From: JBGSKY01 sp041740995
GTDB lineage: Bacteria; Planctomycetota; Planctomycetia; Pirellulales; Pirellulaceae
Assembly (NCBI GenBank): GCA_041740995.1
Contig: JBGSKY010000177.1
Coordinates: 4,464 to 68,463, forward strand
Length of the DNA stretch: 64,000 nucleotides
Direction of reading: 5' to 3'
Part shown: piece by piece, positions 35,101 to 43,372 of the stretch
Numbering within the stretch: position 1 is the first letter of the stretch
Layout of the letters: each line of letters opens with the position of its first letter
Program-made: the position numbers and the translations under genes
The notes under the pieces: generated by a model
Told to the model about the DNA's origin: nothing
The model's database searches: none
The model's input: the letters and a program-made list of their open reading frames with translations, nothing else

Positions 35101-37800
35101 ACCGGTCAGCATGATACCATTGGTGTTGGTGGAATCAGTGTCCGCAATCCCAGCAGCGGCAAAATTCAATGATGAACCCGCCGCGGCGCTATTGATCGCG
35201 TTCAGCCGCAAGCGACCTGCGCCTGCACCGGTCTTGTCAATCGTCGATGCGCCTGCAATCAAAATTGTATCACGGACCACTTCGTTATGCGTCGTTCCAG
35301 CAGCGGTTGAGTAGAGAACTCGCCCACCGCCTAGCACCAACCGAGAACTGTCGCTGATAATTCCCGTGTTGGATGCACTGTAATCGAGATTCAAAGTTCC
35401 GGCTGCTACGGTCGTGTCACCAGCGTAGGTGTATTTCGCTGTCGCCGCAGAGTAGAGTGTGGTCGTGCCGGAGCCGGTCTGAGTAAAACCACCCAGTCCT
35501 AGAATATCGTTGTCGATCGTAACTGCATCGGTTCGCTTGACCGCAAATACGCCGCCAATGCCGACGTTGATTTCGCCGAAGCCGACCGAACCAAGGGCGT
35601 TAGAGTTTCCAAGCTGCAAGTAGCTACCGGTAGTTGAAAGACTCGGCACATGGGAGCCCATCAAATTCGTTTGACTGCCTTGGATGCTGACACCACTATT
35701 GATGTTGTCCCCAGTAACGATCAACATCCCTTGCTGGACAACAATTTCTCCTGTGTTTGTGTTATCAGCCAGCAACACCGCGGTTCCTGATCCACCTTTG
35801 GTGAAACCGGTCGGGCCTGCGTTTCCGTCAACAACAACTGCACCTTGTCCAAACCAGCGGCTGTTTCCGGCATAAGTAATCAAAGTTGCGTCGAGACCAG
35901 GACTAGTAAGTTGTCCGTTGCCAATGTAGTTCCCACTGCTGTTGGAAGCTGAGGAAACCATGATGCCGCCAGTGGTGAGCGTCGCGCCATTTAAGTTAAG
36001 AGAAGCGCGCGTCTGGGCACCGTAACGTAGCGAGCTAATTGTCGTATCGGTGTTTAGTCGTGTATCAGTCGCCGCACTGCCAGCCAGCGTCACGTTGGAA
36101 TTGGTCACAAAACTATTGGTCGTAGCGGCTGTGTAAAATCCGGCCAAGGATGAAGCTGCAACAACCGAAAGATTATCGGCGCTCTTTGCCGCCCAGTCGG
36201 TTCCGCCGATCGTCGCAAACGCAACGCCGTCGGTATCGGTCCAAAGTGAACCCGCTGTTCCAGCGCCGCTCAAAATCGATGCACTTGCGGAGAGAGCCGT
36301 CGTTTGGTTGGTGGTTGAAAAATTAACGACGCTGCCTTCTTGGCGAGTCATCGTTGCACCTAGATTCAAAGCAACAGTGTTGGCAGTCGCGTTTGGATTG
36401 ATCAGGATACTCGAACCCGAATTGGCCAAAAAGTTCACGCCATTGAACGCTTGGCTGTTCGCGGTGTTCGCCTTGCCTGTCAGCGTCAGGGTTGTCAATG
36501 TCCCACTGGCCGCATTGACCGCGCCGATGGCGTAAGTCGGGCGCGAAAAATTCAGACTACCGTCGTCAGCCGCTGCATTATTACCAACGAACCCCCCGTT
36601 GTAGAGAATGTTGTTGGTCGGCGCGGCGGCGTCTGCAAAGTTCAAGATGACCGTGCCGCGACCAAACGTTGTGCTGCCAGTGTAAGTGTTTGCTCCAGCA
36701 AAAGTTTGATTGCTGAAGGCTAGCGAAGAACTGAAATTGTTGCCCTGCGCCAACGTACCGATCGTCGCAACCGAAATCTTGCCCGTTCCATTGGAGATGA
36801 CGCCCGTGTGATTACCCGTTTGGTTTGTCAGCGTCAGATTAAGGACTGCACTATTGGTGCTGGTCAGATTAGTGACGCTCAAACCATTCAAACCGTTGGT
36901 GCTACCACCGACAGTCGAAGTTATTTGTGAAAAACCATTCAAATCGAACGTACCATTGCCGTTCAACGAAGCTGGGTCAGGAATCTGATTAATATTCGTG
37001 GCGCGAAGCAGGCTTCCGGTGTTTACTGTCGTGAGGTTGAAACCACTGAAGCTGTTTTGACCGCCGGTCATTTCAACGGTCGTGTTGCCGTCGATGTTGA
37101 ATCCTAATGAACCATTGCCGCCGCCCAGTCGCAGAGTTCCGCCACCGTTAATCAATACAATCGTCGAGACATTGCCAGCCGTCGTTGAGCTAGCCGATAT
37201 TCCTCCACTTGCCGTTCCCTGGATTGCCGAATTGATAGTCGCCGTTACTCCGGAATTGACAGTAATTGAACCAGGTGTGCTTGCCGCCGGATTGAGAAGA
37301 CGAAGCGTGCCGCCGGTCAACGTATAACTTGACAAATCGCCCGTTTGCTCAAAGGTCAAGTTGCGGACCGCGACGTTGGCCCCAGTCGTTGTGCCGATGG
37401 TATTTTGAGTGAAAGTACCGACCGTGACCGTACCGCCGGTTGCACCTCCAAAAACGACCGAATTCTGGAACGTGTTTGAAGCTGGCGGAACCGTCGTTGG
37501 CCATAGGTTGTGGTTGACAGCGCTGCTGTCCGTCGAACTCGTCGTGAAATTCGCGGTGGTATCGTTCCAAGTTCCCGTTCCACCGTCGCGAACGTCGTTA
37601 CCAGCCGTTGCGGTTCCGGGTAAGGTGTCCCAGTAATAAGTCGTCTGGGCAAAAACAGAGCTGGATGCCGCTGCGTAAAGGCATCCGCCGATCAAAAAAG
37701 ATCGCAGAGTTCGGGCACAGCCGGTCGCGTTTAATCGGAAAATGTCGAGCGACGCGAATTTGCGGAAGGAAATTTTCTTCCCGTTATTGGACTTACGCAT
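32137..37800 (-). CDS. Giant PEP-CTERM protein with autotransporter-associated strand repeats
   Basis: 1887 residues. The N-terminal signal peptide lies at about residues 30-52 (ending SSSVFAQ). The body is Gly/Thr/Asn/Ser-rich beta-helix sequence. At least seven units follow the PATR pattern (for example GAGTLTLTGATNNNTGNTTI and TKTGDGNLRITASNYSGNTS), in which K-x-G-x-G-x-L-x-L-x-G-x-x-x-Y-x-G-x-T is recognisable. The C-terminus carries VPEPSTIAML, a hydrophobic helix and a basic end (WYRRKKR): a PEP-CTERM sorting signal cleaved by an exosortase at the inner membrane. There is no autotransporter barrel. It is probably a cell-surface or extracellular adhesive protein. The ATG is at 37798-37800. 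Long open frames on the opposite strand are composition artefacts. Confidence 0.93.
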   Translation of the reverse strand: MRKSNNGKKISFRKFASLDIFRLNATGCARTLRSFLIGGCLYAAASSSVFAQTTYYWDTLPGTATAGNDVRDGGTGTWNDTTANFTTSSTDSSAVNHNLWPTTVPPASNTFQNSVVFGGATGGTVTVGTFTQNTIGTTTGANVAVRNLTFEQTGDLSSYTLTGGTLRLLNPAASTPGSITVNSGVTATINSAIQGTASGGISASSTTAGNVSTIVLINGGGTLRLGGGNGSLGFNIDGNTTVEMTGGQNSFSGFNLTTVNTGSLLRATNINQIPDPASLNGNGTFDLNGFSQITSTVGGSTNGLNGLSVTNLTSTNSAVLNLTLTNQTGNHTGVISNGTGKISVATIGTLAQGNNFSSSLAFSNQTFAGANTYTGSTTFGRGTVILNFADAAAPTNNILYNGGFVGNNAAADDGSLNFSRPTYAIGAVNAASGTLTTLTLTGKANTANSQAFNGVNFLANSGSSILINPNATANTVALNLGATMTRQEGSVVNFSTTNQTTALSASASILSGAGTAGSLWTDTDGVAFATIGGTDWAAKSADNLSVVAASSLAGFYTAATTNSFVTNSNVTLAGSAATDTRLNTDTTISSLRYGAQTRASLNLNGATLTTGGIMVSSASNSSGNYIGNGQLTSPGLDATLITYAGNSRWFGQGAVVVDGNAGPTGFTKGGSGTAVLLADNTNTGEIVVQQGMLIVTGDNINSGVSIQGSQTNLMGSHVPSLSTTGSYLQLGNSNALGSVGFGEINVGIGGVFAVKRTDAVTIDNDILGLGGFTQTGSGTTTLYSAATAKYTYAGDTTVAAGTLNLDYSASNTGIISDSSRLVLGGGRVLYSTAAGTTHNEVVRDTILIAGASTIDKTGAGAGRLRLNAINSAAAGSSLNFAAAGIADTDSTNTNGIMLTGGVARHTVAGANWAFNSTNGGDGIVNGLVSYGALSAAGANDTLNSLVTNAPAAITASRQTQSLKLDNTSGSVQALTIGSGLTLSLSSGGLLTTGTDAQEINGGIIRSTSATNNSDFVFHQYNSGGLVVNSVVGNGVGGASTITKTGSGDLNLTAANTYTGVTYINGGAIVVGSNANLGTLASGTVNVITSNTGSTSVTLDSATLPANFGVGSTLLGQTVNSISGATVTLSGNANTTIAASTSSAFGTGQGLVFNGGTLRATASFGLSDTIGGTRDRGVTLNGTGGTFDVAPGATLGIVANVTGAGGLTKTGDGNLRITASNYSGNTSILAGTLSLAGGQFNPYSAYDIATNATYDSNGFSNTIGSLAGAAGSIVTNTGVAGMTLTVGSNHSSTVFAGQLSNAGGGALALDKFGAGTLTLTGATNNNTGNTTITGGTLALTGSGALSVDSALSIASAVGTFDISGISGSTTAIRSLAGVADSSVVLGSKNLNIVGTNSTTYSGVIRGLGGIDINKVNATQTFAGPNTYDGVTNINVGILAATNNNALGSTVGNTVINYTASSTTGGRLDVSNNITLAENIVIQGTGDGTPFGRAISGGTGTNTINGNITLTGTVGYRIGASGTSNVLNLGLIQRSTASGGTLTLDPGAGATVNVATAIDNNGGSLTAHGGGLVVLSAANNDVGQVTVQNSTTLRSDVSNTLSSALGNLQIGNAVVNTSTGVGNDVGTFIFNGLTETINALNGAANGGSNASGSGSRLITSTTVDAKTLTIGFNNASGSFDGVIENGSGTTAITKVGTGTQTFQGASTYSGDTIISGGRLLANNTSGSATGTSNLTVNTNGTFGGTGAITGDVVLVGGTLSPGASIEDLTVGSVSGTGSLLIEYDGLASTAIDILNVSGNFDVSGISVNFQSLGGPLAGPSYVFATYGSLTGGVFASVLSSPAGYTVDYAFGGNNIALVQAVPEPSTIAMLGFAGLAAGWYRRKKRMARS

Positions 37801-38494
37801 GAGGTATCACCGCAGAAGTGTGGAGAGTGAGGGAGCCACGTTGCAGGACGTGCAGTGCAGATAATCGTCTCAGTCAAAAAAGTCTGCAAGTACCTCAGGC
37901 GAAAATTGGGGGAAATTCTAGCCCATTAACGTCCTTTAGCTCAGGTAGTGCAAGTTCTGCAATCGGCAAACTCGCATATTTGCTGGGTTTTATTCGCCAA
38001 GAACTGCGGCTAACCGAATTATTTATATTTCGAAATTTCGAAAAAATAACGGCATCTCGCTTCCCCTTAGAAGTAGCCATCAAAGCCGCTTCCCAGCGAA
38101 TTTGTGAATGAAATGGCGAGACGTAAGTTGAGCCTTGCGTTTGCGGCTTGCTAGCTGACCAAGGCTGCACCACGGAACCACATGTAGTGAAATCGCAGGT
38201 CCCCAAGCCGGGAACTCAACGGCCACTGCTGATTCCTTCTAGCGTTTCATAAAACCATGATGTTAAATGAATGCCAAAATCGATCGATGTACGTCCGGTA
38301 TTGCCTCACTTCATTTTGCTTGGAAAGCGGCCGCCATGTTGAGGAATTCATGGAAATGCCAGACCAATCAAATGCGATCTTGGTCGTAAGAATAATAGTA
38401 AAACTTGGCTCTGTTGCCCGTAGCCTCCATCAGGGTGTAAAGCCTTGCGTTCGTATCGTTCTTTGGCAAATCGGGATTCGATTTTGTGACTTAA
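37801..38494. other. 694-bp gap upstream of the PEP-CTERM gene; no supported gene
   Basis: The region contains the promoter of the PEP-CTERM gene (minus strand) and the 3' flank of the DJ-1/PfpI gene. Open frames at 37818-38111 (+), 37895-38206 (-) and 38257-38505 (+) lack ribosome sites, protein-like composition and recognisable motifs. It is more AT-rich in the 38010-38050 section, which includes a perfect 16-base palindrome. Confidence 0.5.
38028..38043. promoter_or_regulatory. Perfect 16-bp palindrome upstream of the PEP-CTERM gene
   Basis: TTTCGAAATTTCGAAA is fully self-complementary and sits in an AT-rich stretch about 230 bases before the start codon of the PEP-CTERM gene. The size and symmetry suit a dimeric repressor or activator site, but no binding protein is known and the function is inferred only from symmetry and position. 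Confidence 0.4.
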
Positions 38495-39082
38495 CTATGC
38501 GCTGAATTTGCCGCCGAGCTTCTCGATAAAAGCACGCATCCAAGCCGGATGAGCGGGCCACGCGGGGGCGGTGACCAAGTTGCCATCAACGTGCACGCTG
38601 TCCATCGATTGGGCCGGCGGAATGTACTGGCCGCCTGCTTGTGTGACTTCGAATTTCACCGCTGGGTAACAGCTACATTGCCTTCCTTTGAGGACATTAG
38701 CGGCAGCCAGGATCTGAGGTCCATGACAGATCGCAGCGACTGGTTTCTGCTCTTCAAAAAAATGCTGCACGATTTGTAACACTCGATCGTTCAGCCGCAA
38801 ATACTCTGGCGCCCGACCGCCCGGTAGAACCAACGCATCAAAATGGGCAGCATTAATTGCATCAAAATCCGCATGCAGCATAAACCGGTGCCCCGGTTTT
38901 TCGCTGTAGGTTTGATACCCATCAAAATCATGGATGGCCGTAGTGACAAACTCGCCTCCTTTTTTTCCGGGACAAACGGCCGTGCAAGCGTAGTCAAACA
39001 TTCGCAACATTTGAAACGGAACCATGATCTCGTAGTCTTCGACGAAATCACCAACGATAAAAAGGATTCTTTGTTTTGCCAT
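38495..39082 (-). CDS. DJ-1/PfpI-family protein (glyoxalase/deglycase or protease-like)
   Basis: A 195-residue single-domain DJ-1/PfpI protein. The nucleophile elbow is AICHGPQ, with the reactive Cys followed by His. The upstream acidic partner lies in GDFVEDYEIMVPF, where the Glu is positioned as in PfpI/YhbO. LVLPGGRAPEYLR is the typical strand-loop before the elbow. Family members act in carbonyl-stress defence (glyoxalase or deglycase), and some have been described as proteases; the role here cannot be decided from sequence. It stands alone downstream of the sigma-factor gene, separated by 179 bases. Confidence 0.92.
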   Translation of the reverse strand: MAKQRILFIVGDFVEDYEIMVPFQMLRMFDYACTAVCPGKKGGEFVTTAIHDFDGYQTYSEKPGHRFMLHADFDAINAAHFDALVLPGGRAPEYLRLNDRVLQIVQHFFEEQKPVAAICHGPQILAAANVLKGRQCSCYPAVKFEVTQAGGQYIPPAQSMDSVHVDGNLVTAPAWPAHPAWMRAFIEKLGGKFSA

Positions 39083-39261
39083 GATGATTCGATTAATTTG
39101 TCGTGGTGACTTTACATTTTAGCGATTGCAACAAGATCGTTCGAGATTGTACCCAATAGGTCCAATCCATGAGAGTCCCGTCTCGGCTCGTCGCTTCTAT
39201 TCGAACCAAACCGTGGCCCCGGTGGGCACACGGCTAAGCTATGCACAACGCAGTCACACTA

Positions 39262-40950
39262 TCAAGCAGCGTTATTCAAGAAGGGTTCCAATCGCGAAGA
39301 TCGAGTCGGGCTTTGCAGTTTCGCAACCGCTTTGGCTTCGATCTGACGCACTCGTTCGCGGGTCACTTTGAAGATGCGACCGACTTCTTCCAACGTATAG
39401 GAATAGCCGTCAGTTAGACCATAACGCAAGCGAATGATTTCTCTCTCGCGGTAAGTCAACGACTTGAGCAAGGCTTCGATTCGATCGCGAAGAATACCAT
39501 TGGCGGCATTGTGTGTCGGGCTTTCGCTTTCGCTGCCTTGGATAAACTCACCAAACGCATTGTCTTCGCCATCACCGACGGGTCGATCCAACGAAATGGG
39601 ATGACGCCCAATGTCCATCACGCGTTGAACTTCTTCAACAGGCAAATTCGCTTCGACAGAGATCTCTTCGGTCGACGGCTCGCGTTTTAAAACCTGGTTT
39701 AATCGTTTTTGAATGTTGCGCAGTTTGCTCAATACATCGATCATGTGAACAGGAATGCGAATCGTTCGGGCTTGATCAGCAATCGCTCGCGTGATCGCCT
39801 GACGAATCCACCAAGTTGCATAAGTCGAAAACTTGAATCCACGACGGTATTCGAACTTGTCAACAGCTCGCATCAAGCCGGTGTTGCCTTCTTGAATCAG
39901 ATCCAGAAAGCTCATGCCTCGATTGCGATACTTCTTTGCAATGGAAACCACCAAACGCAAATTGCCGCTGGAGAGTTCGCGTTTAACGTCTTCATATTGT
40001 TGGTGAGCTTTTTGAAAACGCTCTACTCGACGCTTCAAGGCCGACGGACTTTCTTGAATCAACATCACCAACTGGCGAAATTCGTCCTTCATGCGTTGCA
40101 GTTCGAGACGAGAACCTTGCGTGCGCTGCAGCATCGCAATTCGACCCTTCAACCACTGCATTCGATTTGATTTTTCTTCCAAGAATTTCATCATTGGAAT
40201 CACGCGTCGCGAACGAAGCGACATCTCTTCGACCAACGTGATGCACTTTAGGCGTCGACGTTGGTAGTCGCGCATGGCGATCTTTTTTTGTTCCGGCGAA
40301 ATCGTTTTGGAAACAATCTTACAGAACAGCAATCGATTTTCTTCCATCAATCGATCAAGCGTTTCAAGGTTCTGCGGCATTCGAGCCGTCACATGCTCCT
40401 TAGTTAAACGTTCGGTCAGCGAAACTTTGATCGTACGATCGAAAGGCAAAACGCCTTGTTGAACCTTTTTCAAAATTTCAACTGTGTTTCGAAGAGCAAA
40501 ATCGTTCCCTAGAACCGCCCGTCGCCATTGACGACGAGTGATTTCAATCTTCTTGGAAAAGAGGATTTCTTCGTATCGTGAAAGCAACGGAATTTCACAC
40601 ATCTGTGAAAGATAGAGTCGAATCGGATCGTTAGTGAGCCGAACTTTCTCTGCCGAAATGATTGGTTCGGTCCGCGAGTTTGCTACGACATCTTCCTCAT
40701 AGCTGGATCCAAGTGCGCTGTTGAAGGCGCTGATGCTGATCGTTGTATCACCATCCATCCGACGTTGACGAACAGCTTGTTCATCGATAATCGGAATTCG
40801 CATTCGCTCAGCAGCGATTACCAAGTGATCCAATCGGTCGGCGTTATTGGCCTCGTCGGGCAGAAAGCCATCGACTTGTTGAAAGGTTAGAAATCCTTGC
40901 TCTTTGGCCAAGGTTGTAAGCTGGGTCAATCCAATAAGTTTTCGTTCCAC
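39262..40950 (-). CDS. rpoD: RNA polymerase principal sigma factor (sigma-70 family, RpoD)
   Basis: 562 residues. Regions 1.2 (DPIRLYLSQMCEIPLLSRYE), 2 (NLRLVVSIAKKYRNRGMSFL and FSTYATWWIRQAITRAIADQ), 3 and 4 (RERVRQIEAKAVAKL) are present, with a spacer between 1.2 and 2 as in primary sigma factors. The start is the GTG at 40948-40950: an in-frame TAA lies four codons upstream, and AAGGGA stands eight bases before the GTG. The C-terminus SRLEPFLNNAA is close to the primary-sigma end. dnaG lies immediately upstream on the same strand (153-base gap), the dnaG-rpoD arrangement of the bacterial macromolecular-synthesis operon. It directs housekeeping promoters. Confidence 0.95.
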   Translation of the reverse strand: MERKLIGLTQLTTLAKEQGFLTFQQVDGFLPDEANNADRLDHLVIAAERMRIPIIDEQAVRQRRMDGDTTISISAFNSALGSSYEEDVVANSRTEPIISAEKVRLTNDPIRLYLSQMCEIPLLSRYEEILFSKKIEITRRQWRRAVLGNDFALRNTVEILKKVQQGVLPFDRTIKVSLTERLTKEHVTARMPQNLETLDRLMEENRLLFCKIVSKTISPEQKKIAMRDYQRRRLKCITLVEEMSLRSRRVIPMMKFLEEKSNRMQWLKGRIAMLQRTQGSRLELQRMKDEFRQLVMLIQESPSALKRRVERFQKAHQQYEDVKRELSSGNLRLVVSIAKKYRNRGMSFLDLIQEGNTGLMRAVDKFEYRRGFKFSTYATWWIRQAITRAIADQARTIRIPVHMIDVLSKLRNIQKRLNQVLKREPSTEEISVEANLPVEEVQRVMDIGRHPISLDRPVGDGEDNAFGEFIQGSESESPTHNAANGILRDRIEALLKSLTYREREIIRLRYGLTDGYSYTLEEVGRIFKVTRERVRQIEAKAVAKLQSPTRSSRLEPFLNNAA

Positions 40951-41103
40951 GTACGAAGTCCCTTAGGTACGAAGCGTTTGAAAGTCCAATCGTTTGTTAT
41001 GTGCGGGTGACTTCGTCACTGAAGTCGACATCGCAAACGTTGGTGGTAATTTTATGATCAACAGACAAACCGACGGTCGATTGGCTCCTTATTCAATCGT
41101 GGG

Positions 41104-43074
41104 TTAAAGCGATTCAGGTAATTTCCATGTTTTGTTTTCGCGTGCTGCCTGCAAGACATCTTGCAGCAATTGCATCTGCGAGGAATCATCCAAGTCATTG
41201 GACTCCAACATTTTCATTCGTCGATGTTGCTCAGCAACTAGATCAACTTGTGAAAATGTTTCGGAGAGGCTGAGCAAACGCTCGCGGGCATCAATCAGCA
41301 GTCGAGCATTCTTTGCCGACGCGTGACTTTCAATGCTAACCAAGAGCGATTTCATCCGTGCGTCTTCGATCGTACCCATGACAGAATTAAAGTCTAGGTC
41401 CAGTCCGCGAAAATCGCACTCGACATAAACCCTCATCAGCGACTTGCCAGCCTCACTGGGCAATAGTTGCTCGTCAAATCGTTCTAAAGCCAGTGGAACG
41501 AGATCTTCTCGCTGGACTAATATTTCGAATAATTCTCTTTCTACGGCGGAGAGATCTTTGTACGCGATTGGCTGTGTACTAACAGAAAACGGTGACGCTT
41601 GTTCAAACGACTCACTAGAACTATCGTTCAAAAAATCATTGAGCAAAAGTGGATCGTTTGCAGAACGAGTTTGATGCGACTCAACGTTCTTTGTTTTCTC
41701 GCGAGTCATCGCAGCACGAACTTTTTGTTGCTGCGTTATCTTCTTACGATGTTCAGCCAATCGTCCGCGGAGCAAACTCGTCTCCAGACCGAACCGCTTG
41801 GCCAATCGCAATACGATTTGATCAAGCCGCAAACTGGTCGAGTCGTTTGAATTGTCGGTTTTTCCTGAAGCTTTCGCCAACAGTTCTAACACTTGTTCAA
41901 GAGCAACGTTGGCCCGATGAGTGTCCTGATAAGGATCAATATCACCGAGCAGATCGCTGACTTTAAATTCTAACGCGTCGACAGCATTGCTGAGTAAATC
42001 GCGAAGCGGTTCGACATCGCGTTGCAGCAGGAAATCGCAAGGATCAAGTTCGTCTGGCAACGTGACGATTCGCAAGTCGATCGAATGACCAAGAAACAAC
42101 TCTAAAATTTCGTTCGCTCGCTTGCGACCGGCAATGTCGCCATCGAGTAGCAAAATGACTTGATCACAATATCGCTTAAGCAGTCGCAAGTGCCCTTCGC
42201 CAAGTGCGGTACCGCAGACTGCGACTGCATTTGGAATACCGAATTGGTTGGCCATGATTACATCGGTATAACCTTCCATGACGACCGCTGTCCGCGATTG
42301 AGCAATCGCATGACGAGCAATGTCCAGTCCGTAGAGCTGTTGATTTTTCTGATAAAGCCGCGTCTCGCTGCAGTTGACGTATTTGGCTTGATTGTCTGGT
42401 TCACCTGGCATCAAACGACCGCCCATTGAGACGAAGCGTCCTTGTGGATCAGCGATCGGAAAAATTACGCGACCACGGAATCGATCATAAGTTGATCCGC
42501 GATCCGATTTGGCCACAACGCCGACACTGTCAAGCAATGACAGCGGTTGGTTCGTCGCAGCGAATCGATCGCACAACCAATTCCATTGCGGTGGCGCGAA
42601 GCCGATTTTGAATTTTGCAATGCTCTCTTGATTGATTCCCCGTTGAGCCAAATAGTCGCGGGCCGCTTGAGCGCTTTCGTCATTGGTCAAGCAATGATGA
42701 TATTGAGCAACGACCCAGGCCATTGTGCCGAATAGTTCTCGTTTGTTATCGACGGAGATTGTTCGCTTGCCATCGGGCTTTGGCAATTCAATTCCGGCAC
42801 GTTCGGCCAGCATGGCTAGTGCTTCGGGAAAGCTGAGCTGCTCTTTTTGCATTAAGAAGCTGAACACATCGCCGCCTAAATCGCAGACCCAACACTTCCA
42901 AATTTGACGCGCGACGTTGATTTGCAGCGAGGGCCGTCGGTCTTCATGAAACGGACAAAGGCCCACATAGTTTGCACCTTGTCGGCGAAGCTGCATATAG
43001 CCGCCTAACAAGTCGGCGATATCGATCGATGATCGCACGCGATCTTTAATCTCGTTATCGATGGCAAACGCCAT
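41104..43074 (-). CDS. dnaG: DNA primase
   Basis: This protein synthesises RNA primers for the replication fork. It is about 656 residues from the chosen ATG at 43072-43074, which is preceded by AGGAG. The CHC2 zinc domain has Cys40, His43, Cys61 and Cys64 (VGLCPFHEDRRPS and KCWVCDLGGDV). The TOPRIM core follows with EGYTD and LLLDGDIAGRK. The C-terminal third, the helicase-interaction part, is variable and Glu/Leu-rich. The frame extends upstream to 43137, but only the internal ATG has a ribosome site and the family N-terminus. It precedes rpoD on the same strand. Confidence 0.96.
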   Translation of the reverse strand: MAFAIDNEIKDRVRSSIDIADLLGGYMQLRRQGANYVGLCPFHEDRRPSLQINVARQIWKCWVCDLGGDVFSFLMQKEQLSFPEALAMLAERAGIELPKPDGKRTISVDNKRELFGTMAWVVAQYHHCLTNDESAQAARDYLAQRGINQESIAKFKIGFAPPQWNWLCDRFAATNQPLSLLDSVGVVAKSDRGSTYDRFRGRVIFPIADPQGRFVSMGGRLMPGEPDNQAKYVNCSETRLYQKNQQLYGLDIARHAIAQSRTAVVMEGYTDVIMANQFGIPNAVAVCGTALGEGHLRLLKRYCDQVILLLDGDIAGRKRANEILELFLGHSIDLRIVTLPDELDPCDFLLQRDVEPLRDLLSNAVDALEFKVSDLLGDIDPYQDTHRANVALEQVLELLAKASGKTDNSNDSTSLRLDQIVLRLAKRFGLETSLLRGRLAEHRKKITQQQKVRAAMTREKTKNVESHQTRSANDPLLLNDFLNDSSSESFEQASPFSVSTQPIAYKDLSAVERELFEILVQREDLVPLALERFDEQLLPSEAGKSLMRVYVECDFRGLDLDFNSVMGTIEDARMKSLLVSIESHASAKNARLLIDARERLLSLSETFSQVDLVAEQHRRMKMLESNDLDDSSQMQLLQDVLQAARENKTWKLPESL

Positions 43075-43372
43075 GGCAACTCCTGTAAGTACTGCGGTAG
43101 CTGTGAATTGAGCTTCGACTAATGCTTTTGAGAGCATTTTTGCGAATCGATCAATTTACAGTATTTGCGATACTCTGCCATAAAATTCTGGAAGCAAAAT
43201 CCAGTCCTCGGCTTGCATTCGCGGCGACACATTTGCTAGTGTGCCGACGATTGCGGAAACACGAGGCGGTTATCCTTAACACGGGGAAGGACTATGACAG
43301 ATCCCCCAAATTGCCGTCAACATTGATTTCGTCAATTTTTCGAAAATAGCTAAAGTCTGATTTGAGCGAATA

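Noticed and set aside
37895..38505. Possible small genes in the gap before the PEP-CTERM gene
   Set aside because: Frames on both strands lack ribosome sites and protein-like composition and overlap one another.
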